Source: Hirsutella rhossiliensis
Lineage: Eukaryota > Ascomycota > Sordariomycetes > Hypocreales > Ophiocordycipitaceae
DNA: 64,000 nt
Assembly: GCF_020360975.1 (NCBI RefSeq)
Contig: NW_025408684.1
Location: forward strand, 868,001-932,000
Direction of reading: 5' to 3'
Shown: positions 22,850 through 36,600 of the stretch, piece by piece
Layout of the letters: every line of letters starts with the position of its first letter
How positions within the stretch are numbered: the stretch's first letter is position 1
The notes under the pieces: generated by a model
What the model saw: the letters and a program-made list of their open reading frames with translations, nothing else
Told to the model about the DNA's origin: nothing
Databases searched by the model: none
Position numbers and translations under genes: made by a program

Positions 22850-25800
22850 AAAAGCGCGACGGCTAGTAAGAAGAACGAGGTTCTCGCTATACTAAGGGAG
22901 CCGTCTATAAGACTAGCGTTAACCCCTATAACCTTAGTAATACCGGTTATAGCGGCGGTACTACTAATATAGAAGCCGCTTCCCTAGCCGACTTAAGATA
23001 GTAAGCCTAAGTCCTTCTACTTCTTCCTTAGCTAGCTATAGATAAAGTTTATAATAGATAAGAAATAGGGCCTAAATAGCTATTATAATATAGCGTGGTA
23101 TTTGCTTATTTATATACTACCGGAGCCCTAAATATAGCGGATCTCCGGATTCTAGGATAAGGGCGGCCTTAGAGGTAAACGCGACCTATAAGACTTCTTC
23201 TAATACCTTATATATATATTCGGCAACGTATAAGAGCGGGAGAAGGTATAGAATAGGCTATAGACCCTTAAGTAAAGGGATAGGTAGACCTTTAGCGAAT
23301 TCCTCCTTAACTTTAAAGAGACGCTCTTATAAGTAGTAGGAACTATAGTATAGGAAGATAGCGTAAAGCTTATATAATTATAGAACTTAATTACGCTAGC
23401 CCTATAGGAGCTACTTATCCCTATAATTATACTTACTAACTATAGTAAGTACGTAAGCCGGTTAATAAAGGTAGTATAAGGCTATAAGTAAACGCCGCGT
23501 TTTTAAAAGCTTTATAAGCGTACGCTATATAGCGGTAATAGGATTACCGCCCTTTTATAAGAAGAATAGCTAACTATCGATACTAATAGAGATACCTTAA
23601 TATCGGCTACTTATATAGACCGAGCTAAACGCGGTAGGAAGTCGTCTTTAAATATCCCTTATACTATCCTACTCTCTAAGTAGCGGGCGAAGTAGGTAAT
23701 AAGCGAGGAAATTAAGAAAAGGAAGGCTAACGGCCGCTACTTACGTTACGGCGCGTCTATATACTTTATATTAAAATACCCTTTCTTTTTAGCTAAGCGG
23801 CCTATAGTAGTTTAAGTAGCGAAGATAGAACCGCTTCTTACCTTAGACGACGAAGAGGACTTTACTCCTTTAGGCCTAGAGGAAAAAGAGTAGCTCCGGA
23901 GTAAAGATAGGCTCTAGAGCCTTAATTACTAGTACTAGTAAAGGAGAAGGAGGAATTATCCGCCTATATAGAAAAGGAGCCTACTTTAATATAGGTTATA
24001 GTTAATAACTCTTTACTTATTACCGCCCTTATAGATAAGGGCTATTAGTACTATGCTATAGTTAATAAAGCGCTTATATAAGAGATATAAGTACTAGTAG
24101 AAAAGATCGCCCTTAGGCGAGTAAAGGGCGCCTTAGGCGTAATAGAGGGTATAGTAATTAAGGGTATTATATAGCTAGCTATAGAGGTCGACGGTCGCTA
24201 TAAGCTTATCGTAGCCTATATAATCCCTTAACTAGAGTTTCCCTTAAGCCTTAGGAAACCTTAGTTATTATATATAAAGTTATACTTAGTTCCGTACTAA
24301 AAGAAGCTATAGTTTAGGCCTACGTAATAGTAGGTCTACTATAATAACGGTTCTATAGGCATAGGACTAAGCGTATAAGCTTTATACTTAGTATAAGAAG
24401 TCCTTACCTCTATCTTTATAAGAACTATATAACGGTTAAAGCGGGAGGAAGGCTAGGTAGCGGCTAATATAGCGGTCTACGTAGTTAGCCTAGTAGATAT
24501 TAATAAGGCCCTCTAAGCAAAAAAGCTAAAGTCGCCCTCTAAGCTATAATAGTAGATACTAAAGCGCTTTTACGACCTCCTACCGCTATTTAAGTCCTAA
24601 GAAGTAGATAAGCTTAACCTATATAAGCTAGGGGTAGACTATAAGATTATACTCTATACTAATAAGAAGGGGTAGGAACTACCTATACTATTTAGACCGC
24701 TATATAGTATATTATACGTAGAGCTACTAATACTAAAGAAGACGCTAAGGGACCTCTTAGATAAGGGTTTTATTTAAGTAAGTAGCTCTAAAGTAAGAGC
24801 GCCGGTCCTATTTATATATAAGCTAAGGGGCGGGATATAGTTCTATTACGACTATAGGGCTCTAAACGTAATTATAAAGCTAGACCGCTACCCCTTACCC
24901 TTAATCTTAGATATACTCTATAACCTTTTAAAGGCAAAGTAGTTTATAAAGCTAAATATAAAATAAGCGTTCTATAAGGTATAGATCTTAGAGGGTAATA
25001 AGTAGAAGATAGCGTTCTATATATACTATAGCTTATTTAAGTAGCTTATAACGCCCTTTAGCCTCTTAGGAGCGCCCGCTACCTTTTAGTATTATATTAA
25101 TAACGTGCTTTAAGACTTCCTTAATAAGTTCGCCTCTATATATATAGATAATATCCTTATCTATATAAGCGGCTCCTATAAGGACTATATATAAAAAGTA
25201 TAAAGGGTCCTAGAGCGCCTTTAACTTTATAGGCTCTACCTTAACCTAGATAAGTACGAATTTAAGGTTAAGAGGGTTAAGTACCTAGGCTTTATTATCT
25301 ACGCTAGCGTAGGTATATAGGCGGATCCTATAAAGATCTAAGCGATTTAAGACTAAGCTGCCCTAACTACGTAAATAGGTATATAGAGCTTCCTTAGGTT
25401 CGCGAACTATTATAGGATATTTATTAAGGGCTTCTCCTATATTATAATGCCCTTAAATAAGATTACTAGGAAGTAGACCGCCTTTCGCTAAGGGCCTATA
25501 TAGGAAGGAGCGTTCTATACGCTTAAGGACTTATTCTCTTAAGCCTTAGTACTACTTTAGTAGGACTTCGACCGGTCTATATTAGTTAAAGCGGACTATA
25601 GCGGCTAGGTACTTAAAGGAACGCTCTCTTAAGAGGTAAACGGGCGGAAGTAACTAGTAGCGTTCTACTCCTATAAGCTAACCCTAGTAAAGCGGAATTA
25701 CGCTATTTATAATAAGGAGATACTAGCGATTATTAGCTACCTTAAGTAATAGTAAGTAAAGCTCTAGAGCTATAAGAGCTTTAAGGTTCTTATAGACTAT

Positions 25801-27730
25801 AAGAACCTTAAGTACTTTATAACTTACTAATACCTCTTAGAGTAGTAAGCCTATTAAGCGGAGTATCTCTTACGCTTTAACTTCTTAATTAAGTACCGAC
25901 TAAGGTAGGACTCTATAGTCTTAAATACGCTTTCCTAGAGGGATTAAGACCGGCTAATAAGAGTAGATATTAAGGCCTAGGATCTATAGCTTATCCTATA
26001 AGAAGCGCTATAGACTTATATAGGAGCTTCCTTAGTAGGGGAAGGCGCGGCGCTAATAAATAAGCCTTCCCCTATACCTTCGCCTTAGCCCGGTAAAGAA
26101 AGATAGACCGGCCTAAGGGCGTATATAGCGTAGGTATTCTAAGATAAGGTCCTTTAGCGCTTATAGGATAGGATATCGTCTTTAAACTATACCTACGAGA
26201 GCGTATACTATACCGTTAAGTCCGGCGCTCGATACCTCGATCTAAAGCTAAAGCTAAAGGTATAAGTAGCCGACTATTATATCGACCTATAAGGGCACCT
26301 ACGTTAGCGGGGGAGACTATAAGTGCCGGGCGCGCTATATACTATAGAAACTAGGGAGAAGGATAGACCGCTAGAGCTAGATAAATAAAACGAGCTTTAA
26401 GGGAAGCTAGTCTAGCTCGTCTATAACTTTAGTATCGTAGGCTACCTAAGTAAGTAAGGTATAGTAGTAAGCCTCGTAAGGGATTTTTACTAGCCCTTCC
26501 TATAGTACTATATTCGCTGCTTCCTCTATAACTACGATATCTATAGCCGTACTAAGATTTAAAGGGCATAGCTTAAGGGGCTGCTTAAGTAGCTTCTAGT
26601 ACCTAACTAGTTCTATATATATATATAAATAGACTTTATAATAGACCTCTTACTTATAGAGGGCGGTAACCGCTATATATAAGTAATTAAGGACCGACTT
26701 AATAAGTCTATAGTATTAGAGCTAATACCGTCTATATATATAGAGTCCTATATAGAGCGCTTCTTATAGTACTAGGCCTACTTATATAGCTAGCTAGCCT
26801 CTATTATAAGCGATAAGGGATCGAATTAAACTAGCTACTTTTAGTAGTACCTATACTAGCTACTTTAGATTATATAGCTACTTAGTATAGTATATTACTT
26901 ATAGACTAATAAAGGGCCTAAGAGGGTTAACTAAGAGGTATAGGCTTACTTATAAGCTATTATAGCCTATAACTAAGTAGACTAAGACCGTTAGCTCCCT
27001 ATAGCTTAACTTATATTAAATAGTAAACTATATACCTTTATTAAGATAGCCTTTTTCTTTATAATATATAGCTTTAAACTACCTTTATTAGTTCCCTTTA
27101 CTATAGACATAGTAGCGGAGTAGTATAGTAATTTATTACTAGAGGGCCGCGCCTCTATATTTATATAAAAGCTATAAGAGACTATAGATTATTACTAATC
27201 CGCGATAGCCGCCGCGGTATAAGATTAAGAGCGGTACGCTAATAAGACTAAGGCCTTAGTAAATAGGTTTATAGTAAGAGATAAAGTATAGCTAGACCTC
27301 TATAACTATAGGTCGGTATAGCTAAAGAAAAAGCTTAACTAGCTATACGTAAAGTTTATAGTATAGAGGGTTATTAGCTTATAGGTTATAGAGCTTAATA
27401 GTCTCTTAATAGGGGTTTATAATAAGATTAATATAGACCTCTTTTATAGAGCCTCCTTTAACCTACTACCTAGATAAGAAGTAACGGACGCTTAACCGCC
27501 TATAATTAAAGTAGAGAGAGAGGATAAGTTTAAGGTTAAAGAGATATAGGCCGCGCGCTAAAAAAGGGTTAGTAGGGGGAAACGCTAAGAGGTCCTCGTT
27601 AAGTAGCGCGGGTATCTCGACCCTATATAGGAACCTATATATAAGTTTATAGGAACTATAGCCCTCGATAAGTTTAAAGCCTTATTTAGAATAGTAAATA
27701 AGAATAATAAACTAATAGACTATTAATAAT
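22850..27730 (+). pseudogene. C2 gag-pol relic
   Basis: Collinear with the C1 gag and pol relics, with the same domain order. Comparing the two copies separates ancestral residues from RIP changes: where C1 has CG and C2 has TA the change is in C2, and the reverse also occurs. All frame breaks seen are TAA/TAG. The chromodomain-like stretch near 27590-27680 keeps EVLVK-RGYLDPI-EPIYKF. Confidence 0.85.
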
Positions 27731-27859
27731 AGCCTAAGCTAAGACTATAAAGTAAGTATAATAAAGGGGGTAGTTATAGTAATATAAGTAATATAAGTAT
27801 AATAATATAAATAGAGATAAAAATAGCGTTTATTATAAGGTAGAGCCCTTAAACTACCT

Positions 27860-28800
27860 AGGCTTATTCCTTATCGTTATTATTATTATTATCTTTATTA
27901 TTATTATCCTCGTTAGCCTCCTCCTTCTTATTAATAGCGGCGGCGGTCTCTAAGGCGCTAAGGCGGCCCTCTAAGCCTATAAGCTAATCGGCGGCGGCGG
28001 CGGCTCTAAGGGTAAAAGGGCAGCGGCTAGCGGCGGCGGTAGGGGCAGCGGCGGTAGTAGAGGCGGGCACGGTTAAGGGGACCGCCGATAGGGCAACGAA
28101 GGTAATATCCCTAGCGCTAGGTATATTAAAGGCGAAAATAAAGGAGTAGAAAAGTAAGACTTACTTAAGTATAAGGCCCTATTGCTCGAGGGCGCGGAGG
28201 TTATAGTAAGTAGCGGCGGCGGCGGTAAGGCGCTTCTTAGTAGCCCCCCGCGCCTACTTATATAAGCCGGCCTTTTAAGCTAACGCTATAGCGAGTAGGA
28301 CGGGAGGCGCCGCCTTATAAGCGCGTCCGGCTCGCGCGTACTGGTAATAGCTACCGCTACGGCGGCGCCTAGCCTAATCGGAGTAGTTAAGCTCCTATAA
28401 CGTATAACGTATATAGGGGGCCAAGTAAGCGGCGCCGGCCTATACTTAGCGCTTATACTATAAGAGGTTAGCGGATAACGTCTATTACGCTTACCTAACT
28501 ATAGACTTATAGGGGTAGCGGAGATAGAGGCGGGGGCTAAGGGGCTAGGCGTTATAGGTAGCGGCGGGGATAGCGTTATTACCTTAAAGGGCGACGTAAG
28601 AGCGAATAGTATAGTAGAGGCGGCGGCGGCGGCGGTAAGAGCGGTAGTAGCGGCGCGGGTAAGAGTAGCGGTAGCGGCGGAGTCATCGTCGGCCGCGGCT
28701 AATATAGCGTCGACGAACGACTCTATATACTCTAAGAAGGAGGAGGTAAGAAAGGGAGAGGCAGATATATCTATCGCGGAAGTTAATATAACGGAATATA
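27860..28800 (-). pseudogene. C2 opposite-strand frame between pol and 3' LTR
   Basis: Same minus-strand frame as in C1: SAIDISASPSLTSSFLEYI, AADDDSAATATLTRAATTAL, Ala runs encoded by GCC repeats, and an Asn/Lys tail at the low-coordinate end. Substitutions relative to C1 keep the frame, and stops are only TAA/TAG in the parts I read. Shared retention in C1, C2 and (more degraded) in C3 and C6 argues that the frame belonged to the ancestral element. Confidence 0.58.
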
Positions 28801-29334
28801 GCCTCCCGCTTTATAAGGCATAGGAACTTACTAGTTAAAGTTATTATTATTATTAGGGCTATTATTATTATTACCGCTACTACTATAAGTATACGTTGAT
28901 AGAGCGGCCTATATAGCTAAGAACGGACTAACGCTTTAGGTAAAGCGGAACTTACTTATTAATACTACTACTATAGTTAAAAAAAGGAGAAAAGGAAAAA
29001 AAAAGAGAAAGGAGGGATACCGCCTTATATACCCTTTAATAGAGGATACTACCTAAGGTAAAGGGGACGGGCAACCTAAGGCTTACGTAGGTCTAGACTA
29101 GTAGCTAGCTACTTAGAGGCGTATATAATAGGTTATACCCCTATTTAAACGGCTAGCCGGCTAACGAGTATAGAGCTAGGTCCTAGCTACCTAAGCTAAC
29201 GGGCGCGGGGATAATAGGGCTAGTAGGGCCAGCCCTATAGATAGGAAAGGGTAGGGAAGAGCCTATAGTACGGGCCTAATTATATAAGAGCCGTTAATAG
29301 GGCAGCGCTACGCCGCGCTTAAGGGAGGGTATTA

Positions 29335-29520
29335 TATAAAAGTCTTTAACTATTATAGGTAATAGGCTTAGGCCGCGGCCTAAGCTATATAGTTATATAT
29401 AAAGGGCCGGATCTTATAAGTATAGGGGCGGGCTAGCCGCGTATAAAAGAGCTTTATATAGCTTATTAATATTATCTTATAAACGGTACCTATATATACG
29501 CTTCTACTTACTCTATAATA
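29335..29520 (+). repeat. C2 3' LTR
   Basis: 186 bp, tataaaagtc to tataata, followed by atcgt. Confidence 0.93.
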
Positions 29521-29804
29521 ATCGTTAACTATAGCTACTACCCTAGCCCTAGCTCTACCTCTTACTCTAAGCCCGGCCCTAGTCTTATTAGTTAGACCGG
29601 CCTAACTAGTCCCTTAATAGACCTTTTAGTTTATTAGTTAAAAAATTAAGGAACTAGTCGAAATCGAACCTCTTTATTAATATTAGTAATAAGGAGTAAA
29701 AAAGGAGGGGTTTTAAGTAAACCTTTTAAATTAAGATAAGGATTCTTTAAAGAAATAAAAGACTAAATAAAATAGCTACTTAGCTTATAAATTACTAAGC
29801 TATT
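29521..29804 (+). pseudogene. D gag relic, second part
   Basis: Resumes D after the C2 insertion, with a Pro/Ser-rich reading (SSTSYSKPGPS region near 29550) and a basic stretch. It ends in ctatt, the left target duplication of element G. Confidence 0.5.
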
Positions 29805-30372
29805 TCTTAAGGTATATAAGCTAAAGCGGAATTTTAAGAAATTAAGGAATTATATAATACTATATAATAAAGGGAAAGAAGGAGTATAAGGTAGGATTTT
29901 TAATAGAATTTATTAGTAATATATTAGTATATAAAAGAGGTATTAAAGTTAATAATTCTTAATCTATTTACTAGCGGATATACTATCTTATATAGATAAT
30001 TATAGCTAAATAAAAGAACCTTTTAAGACTAAATTTAAGCTACTATATAGCCTTAAGACTAAGGAATTTAGTAATACCTTAAGTATATTACGAAGTATCT
30101 TAGTTTTACTAATATTTATATTTAAAGGAGGTTAGTCGTGCTAGTATTCTTAAGAGGTCTTAAATAATATTTTAAGCTAGCTCTATTTCTTCGATTCCCG
30201 ATTCTATAATAACCGGCAACCTATTTAATATATAATAATATATAAAATAACGAGCGATTCTTACTCTATAATATAGGATTTTATCTATAATTAATATACT
30301 ACTTATTAGCTTATATAATTAGGAGAGTATATTATAGCTGCTTTATTTATAGTAGGAACACCGTTCCTTATA
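29805..30372 (-). repeat. G left LTR (3' LTR in element orientation)
   Basis: 568 bp, matching 33097-33664 with mostly transition differences. Preceded by ctatt. Confidence 0.92.
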
Positions 30373-33096
30373 GAGGGTGAGGGACTTTTATCTCTAGGTT
30401 CTTTAATAGCTTCCTTTATAGGGATATAGCTTTCTAGCTTATCTTTATTTAAAATAAAATTAAAATTAAAGGTATTATTACTATTAGAAATTTCTAGATT
30501 TTTTATAAATCTATTTTCTAGTATAGTAATATCTCTAAAGATAGTAATCTTTCTCTTAGTAAAATCCTAGATTTTATATATATTTTCTAAATAGCCTACT
30601 ATTATTCCCTTAAAAGCTTTATTATCTAGCTTATCTTTAAGGTCTTTATTCTTATAATATATAAGGCTTCTAAAGGTCTTAATTTTATTTAAGGTCTTAA
30701 AGGGTAGTATTTTATTATCCCTCTTTTTTATAGGATTTTTAAATCTTATCGTAGAATGCTATAATCTATTTTATAAATAGGTAGCTATTAAAATAGCTTC
30801 TCTTTATAGATATTTAAGAAGCTTAGTAGTAAATAAAAGAGCTTATACGTTTTCTAATATAGTACGATTTATTCTTTCTATTTTACTATAAGATTCTAGC
30901 GTCCTAGGAGGACTAGAATTAAAGGTAATTCCTTCTTTTTTATAATAGAGCTTTATTTTATATATAAATTCTTTAGTATTATTAGAAAATACTTCTTTAA
31001 TCTTAGTATTTTTAAGGTTATTTTCTACCCTATTTTTAAATTCTAGGAATCTATTTAAAGCTTCCCCCTTTTTTCGAAGAAGGTATATTTCTAGATATTA
31101 GGTTCCTATATCTAAGAAAGAAATATAATAGTAATATTTATTATAAGTAGGTACTTTAATTAGCCCTTAAATATCTAATACTATTTTTTCTAAATAAGTA
31201 TAAGACTTATATAAAGGTTATTTATTAACCTTATTTATTACTTTAGCTTTAATATATATTTCGTATTATCTTATTTTATTTTCCTTGTTTAAAGGTATTT
31301 TTATATCCTTATTATATCTTTTTAATATTTCTAAAATAGCCCTACTATTTATATACCTTAAGCGTAAGTACTAAGTATAAAAATCTATATCCTTTGCTTT
31401 TAAAGATATATAAGGATTAATTAGCTTTCTAATAAAGGTTCTATAAGAATATAATATAATTTATTTTTAAGAAATCCTTTAGTAAGGACCTTAGCCTTAT
31501 TATCTAGTAAAAGGACTTTATTTCCTCCTATTAAGGCATAGGTATTATTAAAATAAGATTAAGATAGTATATTTACCCTTAATTTAGGTATATAAAAGCA
31601 GTCTTAAAGGATATACCTTTTACTATTATATAGGAACTTAAATACTAAGTCCCCCTTTCCTTTTACTAATATAAAGGAAGCTTTTCCTTAGTAAACTTTA
31701 GACTTAATTTCTTTATAGTTAATAAGGAAATTTCTATTCGATACTATATACTTAGTAGCTCTAGTATTATAAATAAAATTAAAGATCCTTTTATTCTTAT
31801 AACTAGGAAATCCTCTTTCTCTTACCTTTAAAACTAATTCCTTTATTCTAGGAATCGAGGCTTTTAAAGGTCTTAAAAAAGAGTCTTTATTAGCTTCTAC
31901 TATAGGGGTATTTATAAAGGTTAGAATAACTTTTAAATCCTTAGACGTTTATATAAGGGTTAGAGCCTTAGAAAGGTTTATAAGGTCGATATCTAGGTTA
32001 ATATTTTCTTATAAAGCTATATTTAAGACCTTATTACTATTATCTAAATTAAACTCTAGCTCTATAATTTAAGCCTTCCTTCTTTTATTAGTAGTAGAAA
32101 TACTATTAAAAAGGGATTTCTTCCTAAAAGAAAAAGGAGAAAAAGAAGAAGATTTTCTTTTCTTAGAAATTTAAGTCTTATTATCCTTTTTTCCTTTATT
32201 TAAAACCTAATAAGTAGGAGCTTTATTTAGGTATAATTTATAGTAATTTACTATAAAATGCCCTAGTTTTTTATATTCCTTATAATAAGGAGTATCTATA
32301 GAATTTTTATAGGATTTCTAAGGCTTCTCTTATATTAAGAAGGCTTTCTCTAAAGATATATCTATATCCTTTATTCTTCTAGCTTCGTCTAAAAGACCAG
32401 CTATTAAGGATTTAAGGGTAAACGCCGTCGAATTATACCTAAGGCTCTATATAATATTTATAATATAGCTTCTAAATTCCTTATCAAGGTAATTAAGAAT
32501 CTATACTATAAGAATAACTTTTAGAATTTCTATATATAGGATTTTAAATCCTTATAAATTTTCTTTACTTTATAAAGGTATTTCTTTAAATTAAAGTCTA
32601 AGGGACTAAGATTAAAGAGCTGCTTAATAAGTAGATAATTTAACGAAAAGTTCGACGGATTATATAGCTTTTTAAGCTTACCCTACGCTTCTTTAGTATT
32701 TTTTAGATACTAAATTTATATTAAGGGACTATCTTTAACTTAAAGGAATATTATAGATAAAGCCTCTATAGTCTATATATAATTTACTTACTTTAGAGTA
32801 GTAATAAGCTTTTCTTTTATAAGGATAGCTTCTATCCTTATAGTTTAAAGAGTATAATTTAAATTTCCCTTAAGTTTAGAGAATTTATATTCTTTCTATC
32901 TACCTATTTTATATAAATTCGGTATTATTTCGGTTATAGGGATTAAGAAGTCTAGATAGGAGTTTAAGAGCGTAGGAAGGTAGAAGAAGTCGTTAAGGGG
33001 ATTTTCGAAAGGAATTTTAATCGGGTATTTCGATAAGGAATTTTAAAGGTATAAGTTAATTTCCCGGCTTAAAAGGAGTAAGCCGGGCTTATAACC
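30373..33096 (-). pseudogene. G internal region: gag with zinc knuckle and integrase, no RT
   Basis: At 32287-32243 the minus strand reads YKEYKKLGHFIVNY, a CX2CX4HX4C knuckle with each Cys turned to Tyr by TG-to-TA change and the His kept. Around 31100-30940 the reading NRFLEFKNRVENNLKNTKIKEVFSNTKEFI has the spacing of the Copia integrase core before the second catalytic Asp. The 30700-30500 reading has the GYxxxxxIxD...RD end typical of Copia integrase. The last 130 codons toward 30373 are Asn/Lys-rich and contain no RT motif. Confidence 0.75.
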
Positions 33097-33664
33097 TCTT
33101 AAGGTATATAAGTAAAAGCGGAATTTTAGGAAATTAAGGAATTACGTAATACTATATAATAAAAAGGAAGAAGGAGTATAAGGTAGGATTTTTAGTAGAA
33201 TTTATTAGTAATATATTAGTTTATAGAAGAGGTATTAAAGTTAATAATTCTTAATCTATTTACTAGCGGATATACTATCTTATATAGATAATTATAGCTA
33301 AACGGAAGAACCTTTTAGGACTAGAATCAGGCTACTATATAGCCTTAAAACTAAGGAATTTAGTAATACCTTTAGTATATTAAAAAGTATCTTAGTTCGA
33401 TTAATATTTATATTTAAAGGAGGTTAGTCGTACTAGTATTCTTAAGAGGTCTTAGCTAGTATTCTAAGCTAGCTCTATTTCTTCGATTCCCGATTATACG
33501 ATAACTAGTAACCTATTTAATATATAATAATATATAAAGTAATAAGCGATTCTTACTCTATAATATAGGATTTTATCTATAATTAATATACTACTTATTA
33601 GCTTATATAATCGGGAGAGTATATTATAGCTGCTTTATTTATAGTAGGAATACTATTCCTTATA
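33097..33664 (-). repeat. G right LTR (5' LTR in element orientation)
   Basis: 568 bp, followed by ctatt. It shares the string gagagtatattatagctgct with the left copy near its end. Confidence 0.92.
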
Positions 33665-33669
33665 CTATT

Positions 33670-36600
33670 AGTTATTATAATACTAATAGGTCTTTAAAGA
33701 AAACCGACTTAAAGGATTTAACCCTTTAAAGAGGTTATAAGAAATAATATAATAGTCTCTTAAGGAGGACCCCTTATTATAGAAAATAATAGACGAGATT
33801 TAGGTTACTAATAAATAGTAATAAACGCCGCTACCTTTATTTAAGCCATAAATTTAAGGAAAGATTATTATTAGTATAGTAAATCTAGTATTTATCTTTC
33901 TTATAGATTAATAAGACTACCTATTAAGACCCTTTAATTATCCCTTATAAAAATTAGCTATACTTAACTCTAGTACTTCCCTTAACATTTATAATATACT
34001 TTTATAATTCTAGTCTTTTAAAAAGGTATAGAGAAAATACCTTATTACTAGGGAATTAACTATATAGATAAAGGGATATAAAAGGGTGAATTTTACGATA
34101 AAATTAATTAATAGGACTATATAAATTCTTCGATAAAAAAGGGTAGCTTTTTACCTTTAATTTTTAATAAGCTTAATTTCCTTTTACTTTCTTTAATAGG
34201 AAGGAATCTTTTAAGATATAATATTAGAGCTTATAAGGCTAGTTTAAAAGAATTAAACGATTAAGCTTATTAAGGAGAAGTTTAGTTAATTTATTCTTAA
34301 ATTCCGACTTATTTATAAAAAGGAACTACTTATAAAGTTAGCTTTCCTTACTTAAAGGAGGGTAGGTTTAAAGGACCTTCTTTTAATAGCCTAAGGAGAC
34401 GGTCTTCTTTAGTATATATAACTTAGTTACCTAGGCCCCCTAGCTTTATATAAGCTAGGCTAATAATAGGGCGTATAAATAAAGGGTCTAAAGACTATTA
34501 AATATAAATACTATAGCTAAGGAAAGACTAAGAGACGAATTTTTAAACGAACCCTTTTATAGCTAGACTAGCTATATAAAGAAATTTAGGTCGACTAAAC
34601 TAATATCTCTAGGGATTAAGAAAGCTTTATTAAGGTAATGTTTTTTATAGACGCTTTTTTAAGGATAGTTTTCCCTTATTTCTTATAGACCTACCTAAGT
34701 AAGTATAATTAGTTTACCTTTTAGGACTTCGTTAACTAAATAAAATCCTACTTTAGCTATAAGGTAAAGAAGATATAGTTTAATAGAGAGCTATTTATAA
34801 AGGATATCTTAAATTAGCTTCGAAAAATAAGTATTTTACCCTTCCTATTAGTATTAAATACCTAGGCTTAGAATAAAGGGGTAGAAAGATTAAAGGGTAC
34901 TATAATAAAAAGGGCCTATATAATAAGACTTACTATAAAGCTTTCCTACGACCTTTAAAAGGAAGTTATTAAGACCGCTTATTACCTTTAGAACCGGACC
35001 CTTAAGGACCTTAAGGACCCTAGGGAACTAAACTAAGGAATAGCCTAGAAATCCCCCCTTAAGCTCTTTATAAAAAAGAGGGCCTCGCTAGCTTACCTTT
35101 ATAACTATAGCTATAAGGTATATATAATAACTACCGATATATAGCTAAAAAGGAAGAAGAAAAGAAAGCTTAATCTTAGAGCCTTTATTAGTTACCTTAT
35201 TAGCTATAATTTTATAAATATCTTTTAGATATAGATTCCTCTTTTATAAAAGGTTATTTTAACTAGGAATATAAATTTTAATAAATCTAGCTTCTTTAAT
35301 AGAAAGAGGGATTAATAGCCCCTCTTACTCTTATAACGTTAGCTAATTTAAAAGATTTAAATCCCCCCTTCTTAATAGTCTTAAGAAGAGGTCTTAGATA
35401 AGGAAATAGAAGAAGAAACCGACGTCGAAGTAGTTAAGGATAACGCTAACTTTAAAGAAGAAAAAAAAGAGGAAGCTACTAGATTAAATAATCTAGATAA
35501 AGAAGGAGACTATAGGAAAGCGGTAGAGCTAGAATACGCCTACCTCCCTATGCCTCCTCCTATATAAGAAGAAGATCTAAAAGTAGCTTTCTTTATTAGT
35601 CTTCCTATCTCGACCCTTAAGGGGGTAGGAAAGGCACCTCTCTTAAAGGATTACCTAGCTGCCTTTTTATCCCTACTTTAAGAAGCAAAGGAAGGTATAG
35701 GGCCCGATATAAAAGAAGACTAATTTCTCCTTTATTTCGATTATTTTTCTAACTTCTATTTAACGCTTATAAAAGATAGTTCTTATAGAGTATTTATAGT
35801 AGGCCGGCTCTTTAAGCTATAGATATTAGTAAGGAAGGTATATAAAAGAAACCTCTTAAACCTACTAGTAAACTAAAAGCAGCTAGAAAGACTCCCTTTT
35901 AGAGACTAGTTTTTCTAGGCATAGAAAGACTACCTAGCTTTATATAAAGAGATAGGGTCTTTCGAAGAGGTCCTTAAGGAAAAAGTAAGAGGAAAATAGG
36001 TCCTTAGCTATAAATAGGTCTTTATCTATAAAACTAATAAATATAGCTTCCTTTAAAAGTATAAGGCCTAGCTAGTTATTTATAGGAACTAGTAGGAAAA
36101 AGGGGATCTTCTTACTAAAGTAACTACCTTAATAGGGATATCTTTTTAAACCCTTATAGCTATAGTAGTAGAATTTAACCTCGAGCTTAATTAGATAGAT
36201 ATAATTAACGCCTTTATTAACTACCTACTTAAGAAAGAAGAAGTTATTTATATACGCCTTCTACTAAGCTTTTAATAACTAAGAAAGGTTCTATAGCTTA
36301 GGAAAGCTTTATATAAACTACGAAGATTACCCCTTTTATAGTAATAGTATTTAATAGGTTCCCTTAAAGCCCTAGGCTTTAAGAAAGTCCCTTAGGAACT
36401 ATATATAATATAAAAGGGTAAAATTATAGTCTTCTTTTATATCGACGATATTATCTAGGCCTACCTAAAAGAGGACGAGGCTATTACTAAGGAGGCTATA
36501 TAAGGCCTATAATAAAAGTATAAGATAACTAAGCTAAGGGAGCTAAAGTAGTTCTTATAAATACGAATCCTTTAAAATAGGTCCTAATAAACTATCTAGC

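Larger units (their letters stand above)
22542..29520 (+). mobile_element. Family C copy 2 (C2): complete Ty3/Gypsy chromovirus relic nested in D
   Basis: A 6,979-bp element with 186-bp LTRs (22542-22727, 29335-29520) and a perfect 5-bp duplication, atcgt, at 22537-22541 and 29521-29525. It is collinear with C1 over its full length: gag (about 22850-23930), protease (about 24020; here Asp-Lys-Gly, from a further CG-to-TA change), RT with the YIDN box around 25140-25152, integrase (about 26370-27400), chromodomain (about 27570-27680) and the opposite-strand frame (27860-28800). Compared with C1 many, though not all, CpG positions are TpA. It splits the gag of D. Confidence 0.94.
29805..33664 (-). 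mobile_element. Family G: Copia-type LTR element lacking a visible reverse transcriptase, nested in D
   Basis: LTRs of exactly 568 bp (29805-30372, 33097-33664) are flanked by a perfect ctatt duplication (29800-29804, 33665-33669). The LTRs start tcttaagg and end ccttata, so the left terminus is not an obvious TG. The internal part is only 2,724 bp. On the minus strand it shows a zinc knuckle (32287-32243), then integrase with an NT-KEFI segment near 30950-31000, then the C-terminal integrase part GIIVGYLENIYKI-DFTKRKITIFRD (about 30700-30560). It stops there: no RT or RNase H was found before the left LTR. It looks like a non-autonomous or internally deleted Copia element. Confidence 0.85.

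Noticed and set aside
36441..36449. Functional Copia RT because both catalytic Asp codons survive
   Set aside because: The surrounding frame is full of TAA/TAG codons and split from gag by two insertions; the element is dead.
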